From: Chlorocebus sabaeus
Lineage: Eukaryota; Chordata; Mammalia; Primates; Cercopithecidae
Length of the DNA: 64,000 nucleotides
Direction: 5' to 3'
Assembly: GCF_047675955.1 (NCBI RefSeq)
Contig: NW_027327633.1
Location: 1-64,000 of the forward strand
Made by a program: the position numbers and the translations under genes. Each line of letters opens with the position of its first letter. The first letter of the stretch is position 1. Under the pieces are notes generated by a model. The model saw only the letters and a list, made by a program, of their open reading frames with translations. It had not been told where the DNA came from and searched no databases. Below, one piece after another: positions 34,166-46,240 of this stretch.

Positions 34166-36341
34166 ACGGAAGTTATTTCCTTTTTCACCATAGCCCTCTA
34201 TGGGCTTCCAAATATCACTTTGCTAATTCCACAAGAACAGCCTTAGCGAAAGGCTTCTTGAAGGGAAAGATGTAACTCTCTGAGATGAATTAACAGAACA
34301 CAGAGCAGTTTCTCAGAAAGCTTCTTTCCAGTTTTGAACGGAAGTTATTTCCTTTTTCACAATAGCCCTCTATGGGCTTCGAAATATCCCTTTGCCAATT
34401 CCACAAGAACAGCCTTAGCGAAAGGCTTCTTGAAGGGAAAGATGTAACACTGTGAGATGAATTAACAGAACACAGAGCAGTTTCTCAGAAAGCTTCTTTC
34501 CAGTTTTGAACGGAAGATACTTCCTTTTTCACCATAGCCCTCTATGGGCTTCCAAATATCACTTTGCCAATTCCACAAGAACAGACTTAGCGAAAGGGTT
34601 CTTGAAGGGAAAGATGTAACTCTGTGAGATGAATTAACAGAACACAGAGCAGTTTCTCAGAAAGCTTCTTTCCAGTTTTGAACGGAAGATATTTCCTTTT
34701 TCACCATAGCCCTCTATGGGCTTCCAAATATCCCTTTGCCAATTCCACAAGAACAGCCTTAGCGAAAGGCTTCTTGAAGGGAAAGATGTAACTCTGTTAG
34801 TTGAATTAACAGAACACATAGCAGTTTCTCAGAAAGCTTCTTTCCAGTTTTGAACGAAAGATATTTCCTTTTTCACCATAGCCCTCTATGGGCTTCCAAA
34901 TATCACTTTGCCAACTCCACAAGAACAGCCTTAGCGAAGGGCTTCTTGAAGGGAAAGATGTAACTCTGTGAGATGAATTAACAGAACACAGAGGACTTTC
35001 TCAGAAAGCTTCTTTCCAGTATTGAACGCAAGATATTTCCTTTTTCACCGTAGCCCTCCATGGGCTTCCAAATATCACTTTGCCAATTGCACAAGAACAG
35101 CCTTAGCGAAAGGCTTCTTGAAGGGAAAGATGTAACTCGGTGAGATGAATTAACAGAACATAGAGCAGTTTCTCAGAAAGCTTCTTTCCAGTATTAAACG
35201 CAAGATATTTCCTTTTTCACCATAGCCCTCTATGGGCTTCCAAATATCACTTTGCCAATTCCACAAGAATAGCCTTAGCGAAAGGCTTCATGAAGGGAAA
35301 GATGTAACTCTTGGAGATGAATTAACAGAACACAGAGCAGTTTCTCAGAAAGCTTCTTTCCAGTTTTGAACGGAAGATATTTCCTTTTTCACCATAGCCC
35401 TTAATGGGCTTCCAAATATCCCCTTGCCAATTCCACAAGAACAGCCTTAGCGAAAAGCTTCTTCAAGGCAAAGATGTAACTCTGTGAGATGAATTAAAAG
35501 AACACAGAACAGTTTCTCAGAAATCTTCTTTCCAGTTTTGAACGGAAGATACTTCCTTTTTCACCATAGCCCTCTATGGGCTTCCAAATATCACTTTGCC
35601 AATTCCACAAGAACAGACATAGCGAAAGGCTTCTTGAAGGGAAAGTTTTAACTCTGTGAGATGAATTAACAGAACACAGAGCAGTTTCTCAAAAAGCTTC
35701 TTTCCAGTATTGAACGCAAGATATTTCCTTTTTCACCGTAGCGCTCCATGGGCTTCCAAATATCCCTTTGCCAATTCCACAAGAACAGCCTTAGCGAAAG
35801 GCTTCTTGAAGGGAAAGATGTATCTCGGTGAGATGAATTAACAGAACATAGAGCAGTTTCTCAGAAAGCTTCTTTCCAGTATTAAACGCAAGATATTTCC
35901 TTTTTCACCAAAGCCCTCTATGGGCTTCCAAATATCATTTTGCCAATTCCACAAGAACAGCCTTAGCGAAAGGCTTCTAGAAGGGAAAGATGTAACTCTG
36001 GGAGATGAATTAACAGAACACAGAGCAGTTTCTCAGAAAGCTTCTTTCCAATTTTGAACGGAAGATATTTCCTTTTTCACCATAGCCCTTAATGAGCTTC
36101 CAAATATCCTTTTGCCAATTCCACAAGAACAGCCTAGTCGAAGGGCTTCTTGAAGGAAAGATGTACGTCTGTGAGATGAATTAACAGAACACAGAGCAGT
36201 TTCTCAGAAAGCTTCTTTCCAGTTTTGAACGGAAGATAATTCCTTTTTCACCATAGCCCTCTATGGGCTTCCAAATATCACTTTGCCAATTCCACAAGAA
36301 CAGACTTAGCGAAAGGCTTTTTGAGGGGAAAGATGTAACTC
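34166..36341 (-). repeat. Block shared with 26,250-28,780, copy 2
   Basis: Partner of the 26.25 kb block, shorter by two monomers. Its last part (about 35,370-36,235: CCCCTTGCC with AAAGCTTCTTCAAGGC, AAATCTTCTTTCC, GACATAGCG, GTTTTAACTC, GCGCTCC) is repeated again at 39.66-40.53 and 43.1-43.97 kb (GACATAG at 35,616 and 39,912, offset 4,296, 25 monomers less four). TTGGAGATG near 35,311 and CCTAGTCGAAGGG near 36,132 are private. Confidence 0.8.
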
Positions 36342-37439
36342 TGTGAGATGCATTAACAGAACACAGAGCAGTTTCTCAGAAAGCTTCTTTCCAGTATTGA
36401 ACGGAAGATATTTCCTTTTTCACCGTTGCCCTCTATGGGCTTCCAAATATCCCTTTGCCAATTCCACAAGAACAACCTTAGCGAAAGGCTTCTTGAAGGC
36501 AAAGATGTAACTCTGTGAGATGAATTAACAGAACACAGAGCAGTTTCTCAGAAAGCTTCTTTCCAGTTTTGAACGGAAGATATTTCCTTTTTCACCACAG
36601 CCCTCTATGGGAGTACAAATATCCCTTTGCCAATTCCAGAAGAACAGCCTTAGCGAAAGGCTTCTTGAAGGGAAAGATGTAACTCTGTGAGATGAATTAA
36701 CAGAACTCAGAGCAGTTTCCCAGAAAGCTTCTTTCCAGTTTTGAACGGAAGATATTTCCTTTTTCACCGTAGCCCTCTAGGGGCTTCCAAATATCACTTT
36801 ACCAATTCCACAAGAACAGCCATAGCGTAAGGCTTCTTGAAGGGAAAGATGTAACTCGGTGAGATGAATTAACAGAACACAGAGCAGTTTCTCAGAAAGC
36901 TTCTTTCCAGTATTGAACGCAAGATATTTCCTTTTTCACCACAGTCCTCTATGGGCTTCCAAATATCACTTTGCCAATTCCACAAGAACAGCCTTATCGA
37001 AAGGCTTCATGAAGGGAAAGATATAACTCTGTGAGATGAATTAACAGAACACAGAGCAGTTTCTCAGAAAGCTTCTTTCCAGTTTTGAGCGGAAAATATT
37101 TCCTTTTTCACCGTAGCCCTTAATGGGCTTCCAAATATCCCTTTGCCAATTCCACAAGAACAGCCTTAGCGAAAGGCTTCTTGAAGGGAAAGATGTAACT
37201 CTGTGAGATGAATTAACAGAACACATAGCAGTTTCTCAGAAAGCTTCTTTCCAGTATTGAACGGAAGATAATTCCTTTTTCACCATAGCCCTCTATGGGC
37301 TTCCAAATATCCCTTTGCCAATTCCACAAAAACAGCCTAAGCGAAAGGCTTCTTGAAGGGAAAGATGAAACTCTGTGAGATGAATTAACAGAACACAGAA
37401 CAGTTTCTCAGAAAGCTTCTTTCCAGTTTTGAACGGAAG
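36342..37439 (-). repeat. Start of the 31.2 kb block, copy 2
   Basis: Matches 31,190-32,280 at 5,157 bp, including the GGGAGTACAAATATCC copy (near 36,610) and the GAGCGGAAAAT copy (near 37,085). One private change is GATGAAACTC near 37,367. The match jumps by two monomers at about 37,440, inside the segment between HindIII and the next pJ-alpha motif, and then continues as the first 20-mer copy. Confidence 0.8.
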
Positions 37440-40400
37440 ATATTTCCTTTTTCACCATAGCCCACTATGGGCTTCCAAATATCCCTTTGCCAACTCCACA
37501 AGAACAGCCTTAGCGAAAGGCTTCTTGAAGGGAAAGATGTAACTCTGTGAGATGAATTAACAGAACACAGAGCAGTTTCTCAGAAAGCTTCTTTCCAGTA
37601 TTGAACGGTAGATAATTCCTTTTTCACCATAGCCCTCTATGGGCTTCCAAATATCCTCTGCTAATTCCACAAGAACAGCCTTAGCGAAAGGCTTCTTGAA
37701 GGGAAAGATGTAACTCGGTGAGATGAATTAACAGAACACAGAGCAGTTTCTCAGAAAGCTTCCTTCCAGTATTGAACGGAAGATAATTCCTTTTTCACCA
37801 TAGCCCTCTATGCGATTCCAAATATCCGTTTGCCAATTCCACAAGAACAGCCTTAGCGAAAGGCTTCTTGAAGGGAAAGATGTAACTCTGTGAGATGAAT
37901 TAACAGAACACAGAGCAGTTTCTCAGAAAGCTTCTTTCCAGTTTTGAACGGAAGATACTTCCTTTTTCACCATAGGCCTCTATACGCTTCCAAATATCAC
38001 TTTGCCAATTCCACAAGAACAGCCTTAGCGAAAGGGTTCTTGAAGGGAAAGATGTAACTCTGTGAGATGAATTAACGGAACACAGAGCAGTTTCTCAGAA
38101 AGCTTCTTTCCAGTTTTGAACGGAAGTTATTTCCTTTTTCACCATAGCCCTCTATGGGCTTCCAAATATCACTTTGCTAATTCCACAAGAACAGCCTTAG
38201 CGAAAGGTTTCTTGAAGGGAAAGATGTAACTCTCTGAGATGAACTAACAGAACACAGAGCAGTTTCTCAGAAAGCTTCTTTCCAGTTTTGAACGGAAGTT
38301 ATTTCCTTTTTCAAAATAGCCCTCTATGGGCTTCCAAATATCCCTTTGCCAATTCCACAAGAACAGCCTTAGCGAAAGGCTTCTTGAAGGGAAAGATGTA
38401 ACACTGTGAGATGAATTAACAGAACACAGAGCAGTTTCTCAGAAAGCTTCTTTCCAGTTTTGAACGGAAGATACTTCCTTTTTCACCATAGCCCTCTATG
38501 GGCTTCCAAATATCACTTTGCCAATTCCACAAGAACAGACTTAGCGAAAGGGTTCTTGAAGGGAAAGATGTAACTCGGTGAGATGAATTAACAGAACACA
38601 GAGCAGTTTCTCAGAAAGCTTCTTTCCAGTTTCCAATGATAGATATTTCCTTTTTCACCATAGCCCTCTATGTGCTTCCAAATATCACTTTGCCAATTCC
38701 ACAAGAACAGCCTTAGCAAAAGGCTTCTTGAAGGGAAAGATGTAACTCTGTGAGATGCATTAACCGAACACAGAGCAGTTTCTCAGAAGGCTTCTTTCCA
38801 GTATTGAACGCAAGATATTTCCTTTTTCACAGTATCCCTCCATGGACTTCCAAATATCACTTTCCAATTCCACAAGAACAGCCTTAGCGAAAGGCTTCTT
38901 GAAGGGAAAGATGTAACTCTGTGAGATGAATTAACAGAACACAGAGCAGTTTCTCAGAAAGCTTCTTTCCAGTTTTGAACGGAAGATATTTCCTTTTTCA
39001 CCGTTGCCCTCTATGGGTTTCCAAATATCACTTTGCCAATTCCACAAGAACAGCCTTAGCGAAAGGCTTCTTGAAGGGAAAGATGTAACTCTGTGAGATG
39101 AATTAACAGAACACAGAGCAGTTTCTCAGAAAGCTTCTTTCCAGTTTTGAACGGAAGATATTTCCTTTTTCACCACAGCCCTCTAAGGGCTTCCAAATAT
39201 CCCTTGCCAATTGCACAAGAACAGCCTTAGCGAAAGGCTTCTTGAAGGGAAAGATGTAACTCTGTGAGATGAATTAACAGAACACATAGCAGTTTCTCAG
39301 AAAGCTTCTTTCCAGCATTGAACGGAAGATAATTCCTTTTCCACCATAGCCCTCTATGGGCTTCCAAATATCCCTTTGCCAATTCCACAAAAACAGCCTA
39401 AGCGAAAGGCTTCTTGAAGGGAAAGATGTAACTCTGTGAGATGAATTAACAGAACACAGAACAGTTTCTCAGAAAGCTTCTTTCCAGTTTTGAACGGAAG
39501 ATACTTCCTTTTTCACCATAGCCCTCTTTGGGCTTCCAAATATCACTTTGCCAATTCCGCAAGAACGGCCTTAGCGAAAGGATTCTTGAAGGGAAAGATG
39601 TAACTCTGTGAGATGAATTAACAGAACACAGAGCAGTTTCTCAGAAAGCTTCTTTCCAGTTTTGAACGGAAGATATTTCCTTTTTCACCATAGCCCTTTA
39701 TGGGCTTCCAAATATCCCCTTGCCAATTCCACAAGAACAGCCTTAGCGAAAAGCTTCTTCAAGGCAAAGATGTAACTCTGTGAGATGAATTAAAAGAACA
39801 CAGAACAGTTTCTCAGAAATCTTCTTTCCAGTTTTGAACGGAAGATACTTCCTTTTTCACCATAGCCCTCTATGGGCTTCCAAATATCACTTTGCCAATT
39901 CCACAAGAACAGACATAGCGAAAGGCTTCTTGAAGGGAAAGTTTTAACTCTGTGAGATGAATTAACAGAACACAGAGCAGTTTCTCAAAAAGCTTCTTTC
40001 CAGTATTGAACGCAAGATATTTCCTTTTTCACCGTGGCGCTCCATGGGCTTCCAAATATCCCTTTGCCAATTCCACAAGAACAGCCTTAGCGAAAGGCTT
40101 CTTGAAGGGAAAGATGTAACTCGGTGAGATGAATTAACAGAACATAGAGCAGTTTCTCAGAAAGCTTCTTTCCAGTATTAAACGCAAGATATTTCCTTTT
40201 TCACCAAAGCCCTCTATGGGCTTCCAAATATCATTTTGCCAATTCCACAAGAACAGCCTTAGAGAAAGGCTTCTAGAAGGGAAAGATGTAACTCTGGGAG
40301 ATGAATTAACAGAACACAGAGCAGTTTCTCAGAAAGCTTCTTTCCAGTTTTGAACGGAAGATATTTCCTTTTTCACCATACCCCTTAATGAGCTTCCAAA

Positions 40401-40533
40401 TATCCTTTTGCCAATTCCACAAGAACAGCCTAGGCGAAGGGCTTCTTGAAGGAAAGATGTACGTCTGTGAGATGAATTAACAGAACACAGAGCAGTTTCT
40501 CAGAAAGCTTCTTTCCAGTTTTGAACGGAAGAT
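37440..40533 (-). repeat. 20-monomer higher-order repeat, copy 1 (offset 3,436 bp)
   Basis: Matches 40,871-43,969 at a constant 3,436 bp (20 monomers less four bases). All diagnostic variants I compared agree: TATGCGATTCC, TATACGC (37,981 and 41,417), ATTAACCG (38,761 and 42,197), the TTCCTTTTCCACC form, CTCTTTGGGC, GTGGCGCTCC, TTAGAGAAAGGCTTCTAG and CATACCCC. The unit is itself a fusion of the 32.6-34.1 kb series, the 24.9-25.5 kb series and the 35.4-36.2 kb series. It is the clearest full-length HOR in the middle domain. Confidence 0.9.
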
Positions 40534-40870
40534 ACTTCCTTTTTCACCATAGGCCTCTATGGGCTTCCAAATATCACTTTGCCAATTCCGCAAGAACGGC
40601 CTTAGCGAAAGGATTCTTGAAGGGAAAGATGTAACTCTGTGAGATGAATTAACAGAACACAGAGCAGTTTCTCAGAAAGCTTCTTTCCAGTTTTGAACGG
40701 AAGTTATTTCCTTTTTCACCATAGCCCTCTATGGGCTTCCAAATATCACTTTGCCAATTCCACAAGAACAGCGTTAGCGAAAGGCTTCTTGAAGGGAAAG
40801 ATGTAACTCTGTGATATGAATTAACAGAACACAGAGCAGTTTCTCAGAAAGCTTCTTTCCAGTTTTGAAC
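40534..40870 (-). repeat. Two monomers completing the 20-mer period
   Basis: These carry CATAGGCCTC with CCGCAAGAACGGCC, then GCGTTAGCG and GATATGAATTAAC. They match 32.28-32.63 kb, precisely the two monomers missing at 37,440. The second 20-mer is therefore joined through an older version of the series and not through the 37.3 kb sequence. Confidence 0.75.
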
Positions 40871-43800
40871 GGAAGATATTTCCTTTTTCACCATAGCCCA
40901 CTATGGGCTTCCAAATATCCCTTTGCCAACTCCACAAGAACAGCCTTAGCGAAAGGCTTCTTGAAGGGAAAGATGTAACTCTGTGAGATGAATTAACAGA
41001 ACACAGAGCAGTTTCTCAGAAAGCTTCTTTCCAGTATTGAACGGTAGATAATTCCTTTTTCACCATAGCCCTCTATGGGCTTCCAAATATCCTCTGCTAA
41101 TTCCACAAGAACAGCCTTAGCGAAAGGCTTCTTGAAGGGAAAGATGTAACTCGGTGAGATGAATTAACAGAACACAGAGCAGTTTCTCAGAAAGCTTCCT
41201 TCCAGTATTGAACGGAAGATAATTCCTTTTTCACCATAGCCCTCTATGCGATTCCAAATATCCGTTTGCCAATTCCACAAGAACAGCCTTAGCGAAAGGC
41301 TTCTTGAAGGGAAAGATGTAACTCTGTGAGATGAATTAACAGAACACAGAGCAGTTTCTCAGAAAGCTTCTTTCCAGTTTTGAACGGAAGATACTTCCTT
41401 TTTCACCATAGGCCTCTATACGCTTCCAAATATCACTTTGCCAATTCCACAAGAACAGCCTTAGCGAAAGGGTTCTTGAAGGGAAAGATGTAACTCTGTG
41501 AGATGAATTAACGGAACACAGAGCAGTTTCTCAGAAAGCTTCTTTCCAGTTTTGAACGGAAGTTATTTCCTTTTTCACCATAGCCCTCTATGGGCTTCCA
41601 AATATCACTTTGCTAATTCCACAAGAACAGCCTTAGCGAAAGGTTTCTTGAAGGGAAAGATGTAACTCTCTGAGATGAACTAACAGAACACAGAGCAGTT
41701 TCTCAGAAAGCTTCTTTCCAGTTTTGAACGGAAGTTATTTCCTTTTTCAAAATAGCCCTCTATGGGCTTCCAAATATCCCTTTGCCAATTCCACAAGAAC
41801 AGCCTTAGCGAAAGGCTTCTTGAAGGGAAAGATGTAACACTGTGAGATGAATTAACAGAACACAGAGCAGTTTCTCAGAAAGCTTCTTTCCAGTTTTGAA
41901 CGGAAGATACTTCCTTTTTCACCATAGCCCTCTATGGGCTTCCAAATATCACTTTGCCAATTCCACAAGAACAGACTTAGCGAAAGGGTTCTTGAAGGGA
42001 AAGATGTAACTCGGTGAGATGAATTAACAGAACACAGAGCAGTTTCTCAGAAAGCTTCTTTCCAGTTTCCAATGATAGATATTTCCTTTTTCACCATAGC
42101 CCTCTATGTGCTTCCAAATATCACTTTGCCAATTCCACAAGAACAGCCTTAGCAAAAGGCTTCTTGAAGGGAAAGATGTAACTCTGTGAGATGCATTAAC
42201 CGAACACAGAGCAGTTTCTCAGAAGGCTTCTTTCCAGTATTGAACGCAAGATATTTCCTTTTTCACAGTATCCCTCCATGGACTTCCAAATATCACTTTC
42301 CAATTCCACAAGAACAGCCTTAGCGAAAGGCTTCTTGAAGGGAAAGATGTAACTCTGTGAGATGAATTAACAGAACACAGAGCAGTTTCTCAGAAAGCTT
42401 CTTTCCAGTTTTGAACGGAAGATATTTCCTTTTTCACCGTTGCCCTCTATGGGTTTCCAAATATCACTTTGCCAATTCCACAAGAACAGCCTTAGCGAAA
42501 GGCTTCTTGAAGGGAAAGATGTAACTCTGTGAGATGAATTAACAGAACACAGAGCAGTTTCTCAGAAAGCTTCTTTCCAGTTTTGAACGGAAGATATTTC
42601 CTTTTTCACCACAGCCCTCTAAGGGCTTCCAAATATCCCTTGCCAATTGCACAAGAACAGCCTTAGCGAAAGGCTTCTTGAAGGGAAAGATGTAACTCTG
42701 TGAGATGAATTAACAGAACACATAGCAGTTTCTCAGAAAGCTTCTTTCCAGCATTGAACGGAAGATAATTCCTTTTCCACCATAGCCCTCTATGGGCTTC
42801 CAAATATCCCTTTGCCAATTCCACAAAAACAGCCTAAGCGAAAGGCTTCTTGAAGGGAAAGATGTAACTCTGTGAGATGAATTAACAGAACACAGAACAG
42901 TTTCTCAGAAAGCTTCTTTCCAGTTTTGAACGGAAGATACTTCCTTTTTCACCATAGCCCTCTTTGGGCTTCCAAATATCACTTTGCCAATTCCGCAAGA
43001 ACGGCCTTAGCGAAAGGATTCTTGAAGGGAAAGATGTAACTCTGTGAGATGAATTAACAGAACACAGAGCAGTTTCTCAGAAAGCTTCTTTCCAGTTTTG
43101 AACGGAAGATATTTCCTTTTTCACCATAGCCCTTTATGGGCTTCCAAATATCCCCTTGCCAATTCCACAAGAACAGCCTTAGCGAAAAGCTTCTTCAAGG
43201 CAAAGATGTAACTCTGTGAGATGAATTAAAAGAACACAGAACAGTTTCTCAGAAATCTTCTTTCCAGTTTTGAACGGAAGATACTTCCTTTTTCACCATA
43301 GCCCTCTATGGGCTTCCAAATATCACTTTGCCAATTCCACAAGAACAGACATAGCGAAAGGCTTCTTGAAGGGAAAGTTTTAACTCTGTGAGATGAATTA
43401 ACAGAACACAGAGCAGTTTCTCAAAAAGCTTCTTTCCAGTATTGAACGCAAGATATTTCCTTTTTCACCGTGGCGCTCCATGGGCTTCCAAATATCCCTT
43501 TGCCAATTCCACAAGAACAGCCTTAGCGAAAGGCTTCTTGAAGGGAAAGATGTAACTCGGTGAGATGAATTAACAGAACATAGAGCAGTTTCTCAGAAAG
43601 CTTCTTTCCAGTATTAAACGCAAGATATTTCCTTTTTCACCAAAGCCCTCTATGGGCTTCCAAATATCATTTTGCCAATTCCACAAGAACAGCCTTAGAG
43701 AAAGGCTTCTAGAAGGGAAAGATGTAACTCTGGGAGATGAATTAACAGAACACAGAGCAGTTTCTCAGAAAGCTTCTTTCCAGTTTTGAACGGAAGATAT

Positions 43801-43969
43801 TTCCTTTTTCACCATACCCCTTAATGAGCTTCCAAATATCCTTTTGCCAATTCCACAAGAACAGCCTAGGCGAAGGGCTTCTTGAAGGAAAGATGTACGT
43901 CTGTGAGATGAATTAACAGAACACAGAGCAGTTTCTCAGAAAGCTTCTTTCCAGTTTTGAACGGAAGAT
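40871..43969 (-). repeat. 20-monomer higher-order repeat, copy 2
   Basis: Partner of 37,440-40,533. The match ends where copy 1 has GATACTTCC (about 40,530) and this copy has GATAATTCC (about 43,966), just upstream of a pJ-alpha motif. I found no difference at any of the diagnostic sites checked; a full base-by-base comparison was not done. Confidence 0.9.
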
Positions 43970-45379
43970 AATTCCTTTTTCACCATAGCCCTCTATGGGC
44001 TTCCAAATATCACTTTGCCAATTCCACAAGAACAGACTTAGCGAAAGGCTTTTTGAGGGGAAAGATGTAACTCTGTGAGATGAATTAACAGAACACAGAG
44101 CAGTTTCTCAGAAAGCTTCTTTCCAGTTTTGAACGGAAGATATTTCCTTTTTCACCACAGCCCTCTATGGGCTTCCAAATATCCATTTGCCAATTCCACA
44201 AGAACAGCCTTAGCGAAAGGCTTCTTGAAGGGAAAGATGTAACTCTGTGAGATGAATTACCAGAACTCAGAGCAGTTTCTCAGAAAGCTTCTTTCCAGTT
44301 TTGAACGGAAGATATTTCCTTTTTCACCGTAGCCCTCTAGGGGCTTCCAAATATCACTTTACCAATTCCACAAGAACAGCCTTAGCGAAAGGCTTCTTGA
44401 AGGGAAAGATGTAACTCTGTGAGATGAATTAACAGAACACAGAGCAGTTTCTCAGAAAGCTTCTTTCCAGTATTCAACGCAAGTTATTTCCTTTTTCACC
44501 GTAGCCCTCCATGGGCTTCCAAATATCACATTGCCTATTCCACAAGAACAGCCTTACCGAAAGGTTTCTTGAAGGGAAAGATGTAACTCGGTGAGATGAA
44601 TTAACAGAACACAGAGCAGTTTCTCAGAAAGCTTCTTTCCAGTATTGAACGCAAGATATTTCCTTTTTCACCATAGTCCTCTATGGGCTTCCAAATATCA
44701 CTTTGCCAATTCCACAAGAACAGCCTTATCGAAAGGCTTCATGAAGGGAAAGATGTAACTCTGTGAGATGAATTAACAGAACAGAGAGCAGTTTCTCAGA
44801 AAGTTTCTTTCCAGTTTTGAACGGAAGATATTTCCTTTTTCACCATATCCCTCTATGGGCTTCCAAATATCCCTTTGCCAATTCCACAACAACAGCCTTA
44901 GCGAAAGGCTTCTTGAAGGGAAAGATGTAACTCTGTGAGATGAATTAACAGAACACAGAGCAGTTTCTCAGAAAGCTTCCTTCCAGTATTGAATGGAAGA
45001 TAATTCCATTTTCACCATAGCCCTCAATGGGATTCCAAATATCCGTTTGCCAATTCCACAAGAACAGCCTTAGCGAAAGGCTTCTTGAAGGGAAAGATGT
45101 AACTCTGTGAGATGAATTAACAGAACACAGAGCAGTTTCTCAGAAAGCTTCTTTCCAGTTTTGAACGGAAGATATTTCCTTTTTCACCATAGCCCTCTAT
45201 GGGCTTCCAAATATCCCTTTGCCAATTCCACAAGAACAGCCTTAGAGAAAGGCTTCTTGAAGGGAAAGATGTAACTCTGTGAGATGAATTAACAGAACAC
45301 AGAGCAGTTTCTCAGAAAGCTTCTTTCGAGTTTTGAACAAAAGATAGTCCCTTTTTCACCATAGCCCTTAATGGGCTTC
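43970..45379 (-). repeat. Series related to 21.5-22.8 and 28.7-29.6 kb
   Basis: Order: TTTTTGAGGGG, GAACTCAG (near 44,264, with GAATTACCAG), CTCTAGGGGC, ATTCAACGCAAG, CACATTGCCTATTCC, TAGTCC, CTTATCG with CTTCATG, AAAGTTTCTTTCC, CACAACAACAGCC, GGGATTCCAAATATCCG. It shares CACATTGCC with 29.4 kb and the later part with 22.3-22.7 kb. The final monomer carries a private cluster, TTTCGAG, GAACAAAAG and GATAGTCCC (about 45,325-45,352), which breaks its pJ-alpha motif. Confidence 0.72.
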
Positions 45380-46240
45380 CAAATATCACTTTACCAATTC
45401 CACAAGAACAGCCTTAGCGAAAGGCTTCTTGAAGGGAAAGATGTAACTCGGTGAGATGAATTAACAGAACACAGAGCAGTTTCTCAGAAAGCTTCTTTCC
45501 AGTATTGAACGCAAGATATTTCCTTTTTCACCACAGTCCTCTATGGGCTTCCAAATATCACTTTGCCAATTCCACAAGAACAGCCTTATCGAAAGGCTTC
45601 ATGAAGGGAAAGATATAACTCTGTGAGATGAATTAACAGAACACAGAGCAGTTTCTCAGAAAGCTTCTTTCCAGTTTTGAGCGGAAAATATTTCCTTTTT
45701 CACCGTAGCCCTTAATGGGCTTCCAAATATCCCTTTGCCAATTCCACAAGAACAGCCTTAGCGAAAGGCTTCTTGAAGGGAAAGATGTAACTCTGTGAGA
45801 TGAATTAACAGAACACAGAGCAGTTTCTCAGAAAGCTTCTTTCCAGTATTGAACCGAAGATATTTCCTTTTTCACCATAGCCCTCTATGGGCTTCCAAAT
45901 ATCCTCTGCTAATTCCACAAGAACAGCCTTAGCGAAAGGCTTCTTGAAGGGAAAGATGTAACTCGGTGAGATGAATTAACAGAACACAGAGCAGTTTCTC
46001 AGAAAGCTTCTTTCCAGGTTTGAACGGAAGATATTTCCTTTTTCACCGTTGCCCTCTATTGGCTTCCAAATATCCCTTTGCCAATTCCACAAGAACAACC
46101 TTAGCGAAAGGCTTCTTTAAGGGAAAGATGTAACTCTGTGAGATGAATTAACAGAACACAGAGCAGTTTCTCAGAAAGCTTCTTTCCAGTATTGAACGCA
46201 AGTTATTTCCTTTTTCACCGTAGCCCTCCATGGGCTTCCA
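45380..46240 (-). repeat. Series shared with 31.6-32.1 kb and 49.1-49.9 kb
   Basis: The first part (ACTTTACC, CTCGGTGAG, CACCACAGTCC, GATATAAC, GAGCGGAAAAT) matches 31.63-32.07 and 36.78-37.2 kb. The second part (GAGCGGAAAAT, ACCGAAG, TCCTCTGCTAATTCC, CCAGGTTTGAACGG, CACCGTTGCC, GAACAACC, ATTGAACGCAAGTTATT) matches 49.26-49.86 kb at 3,611 bp (21 monomers less one base; CCAGG at 46,014 and 49,625). It links the middle and right domains. Confidence 0.75.
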
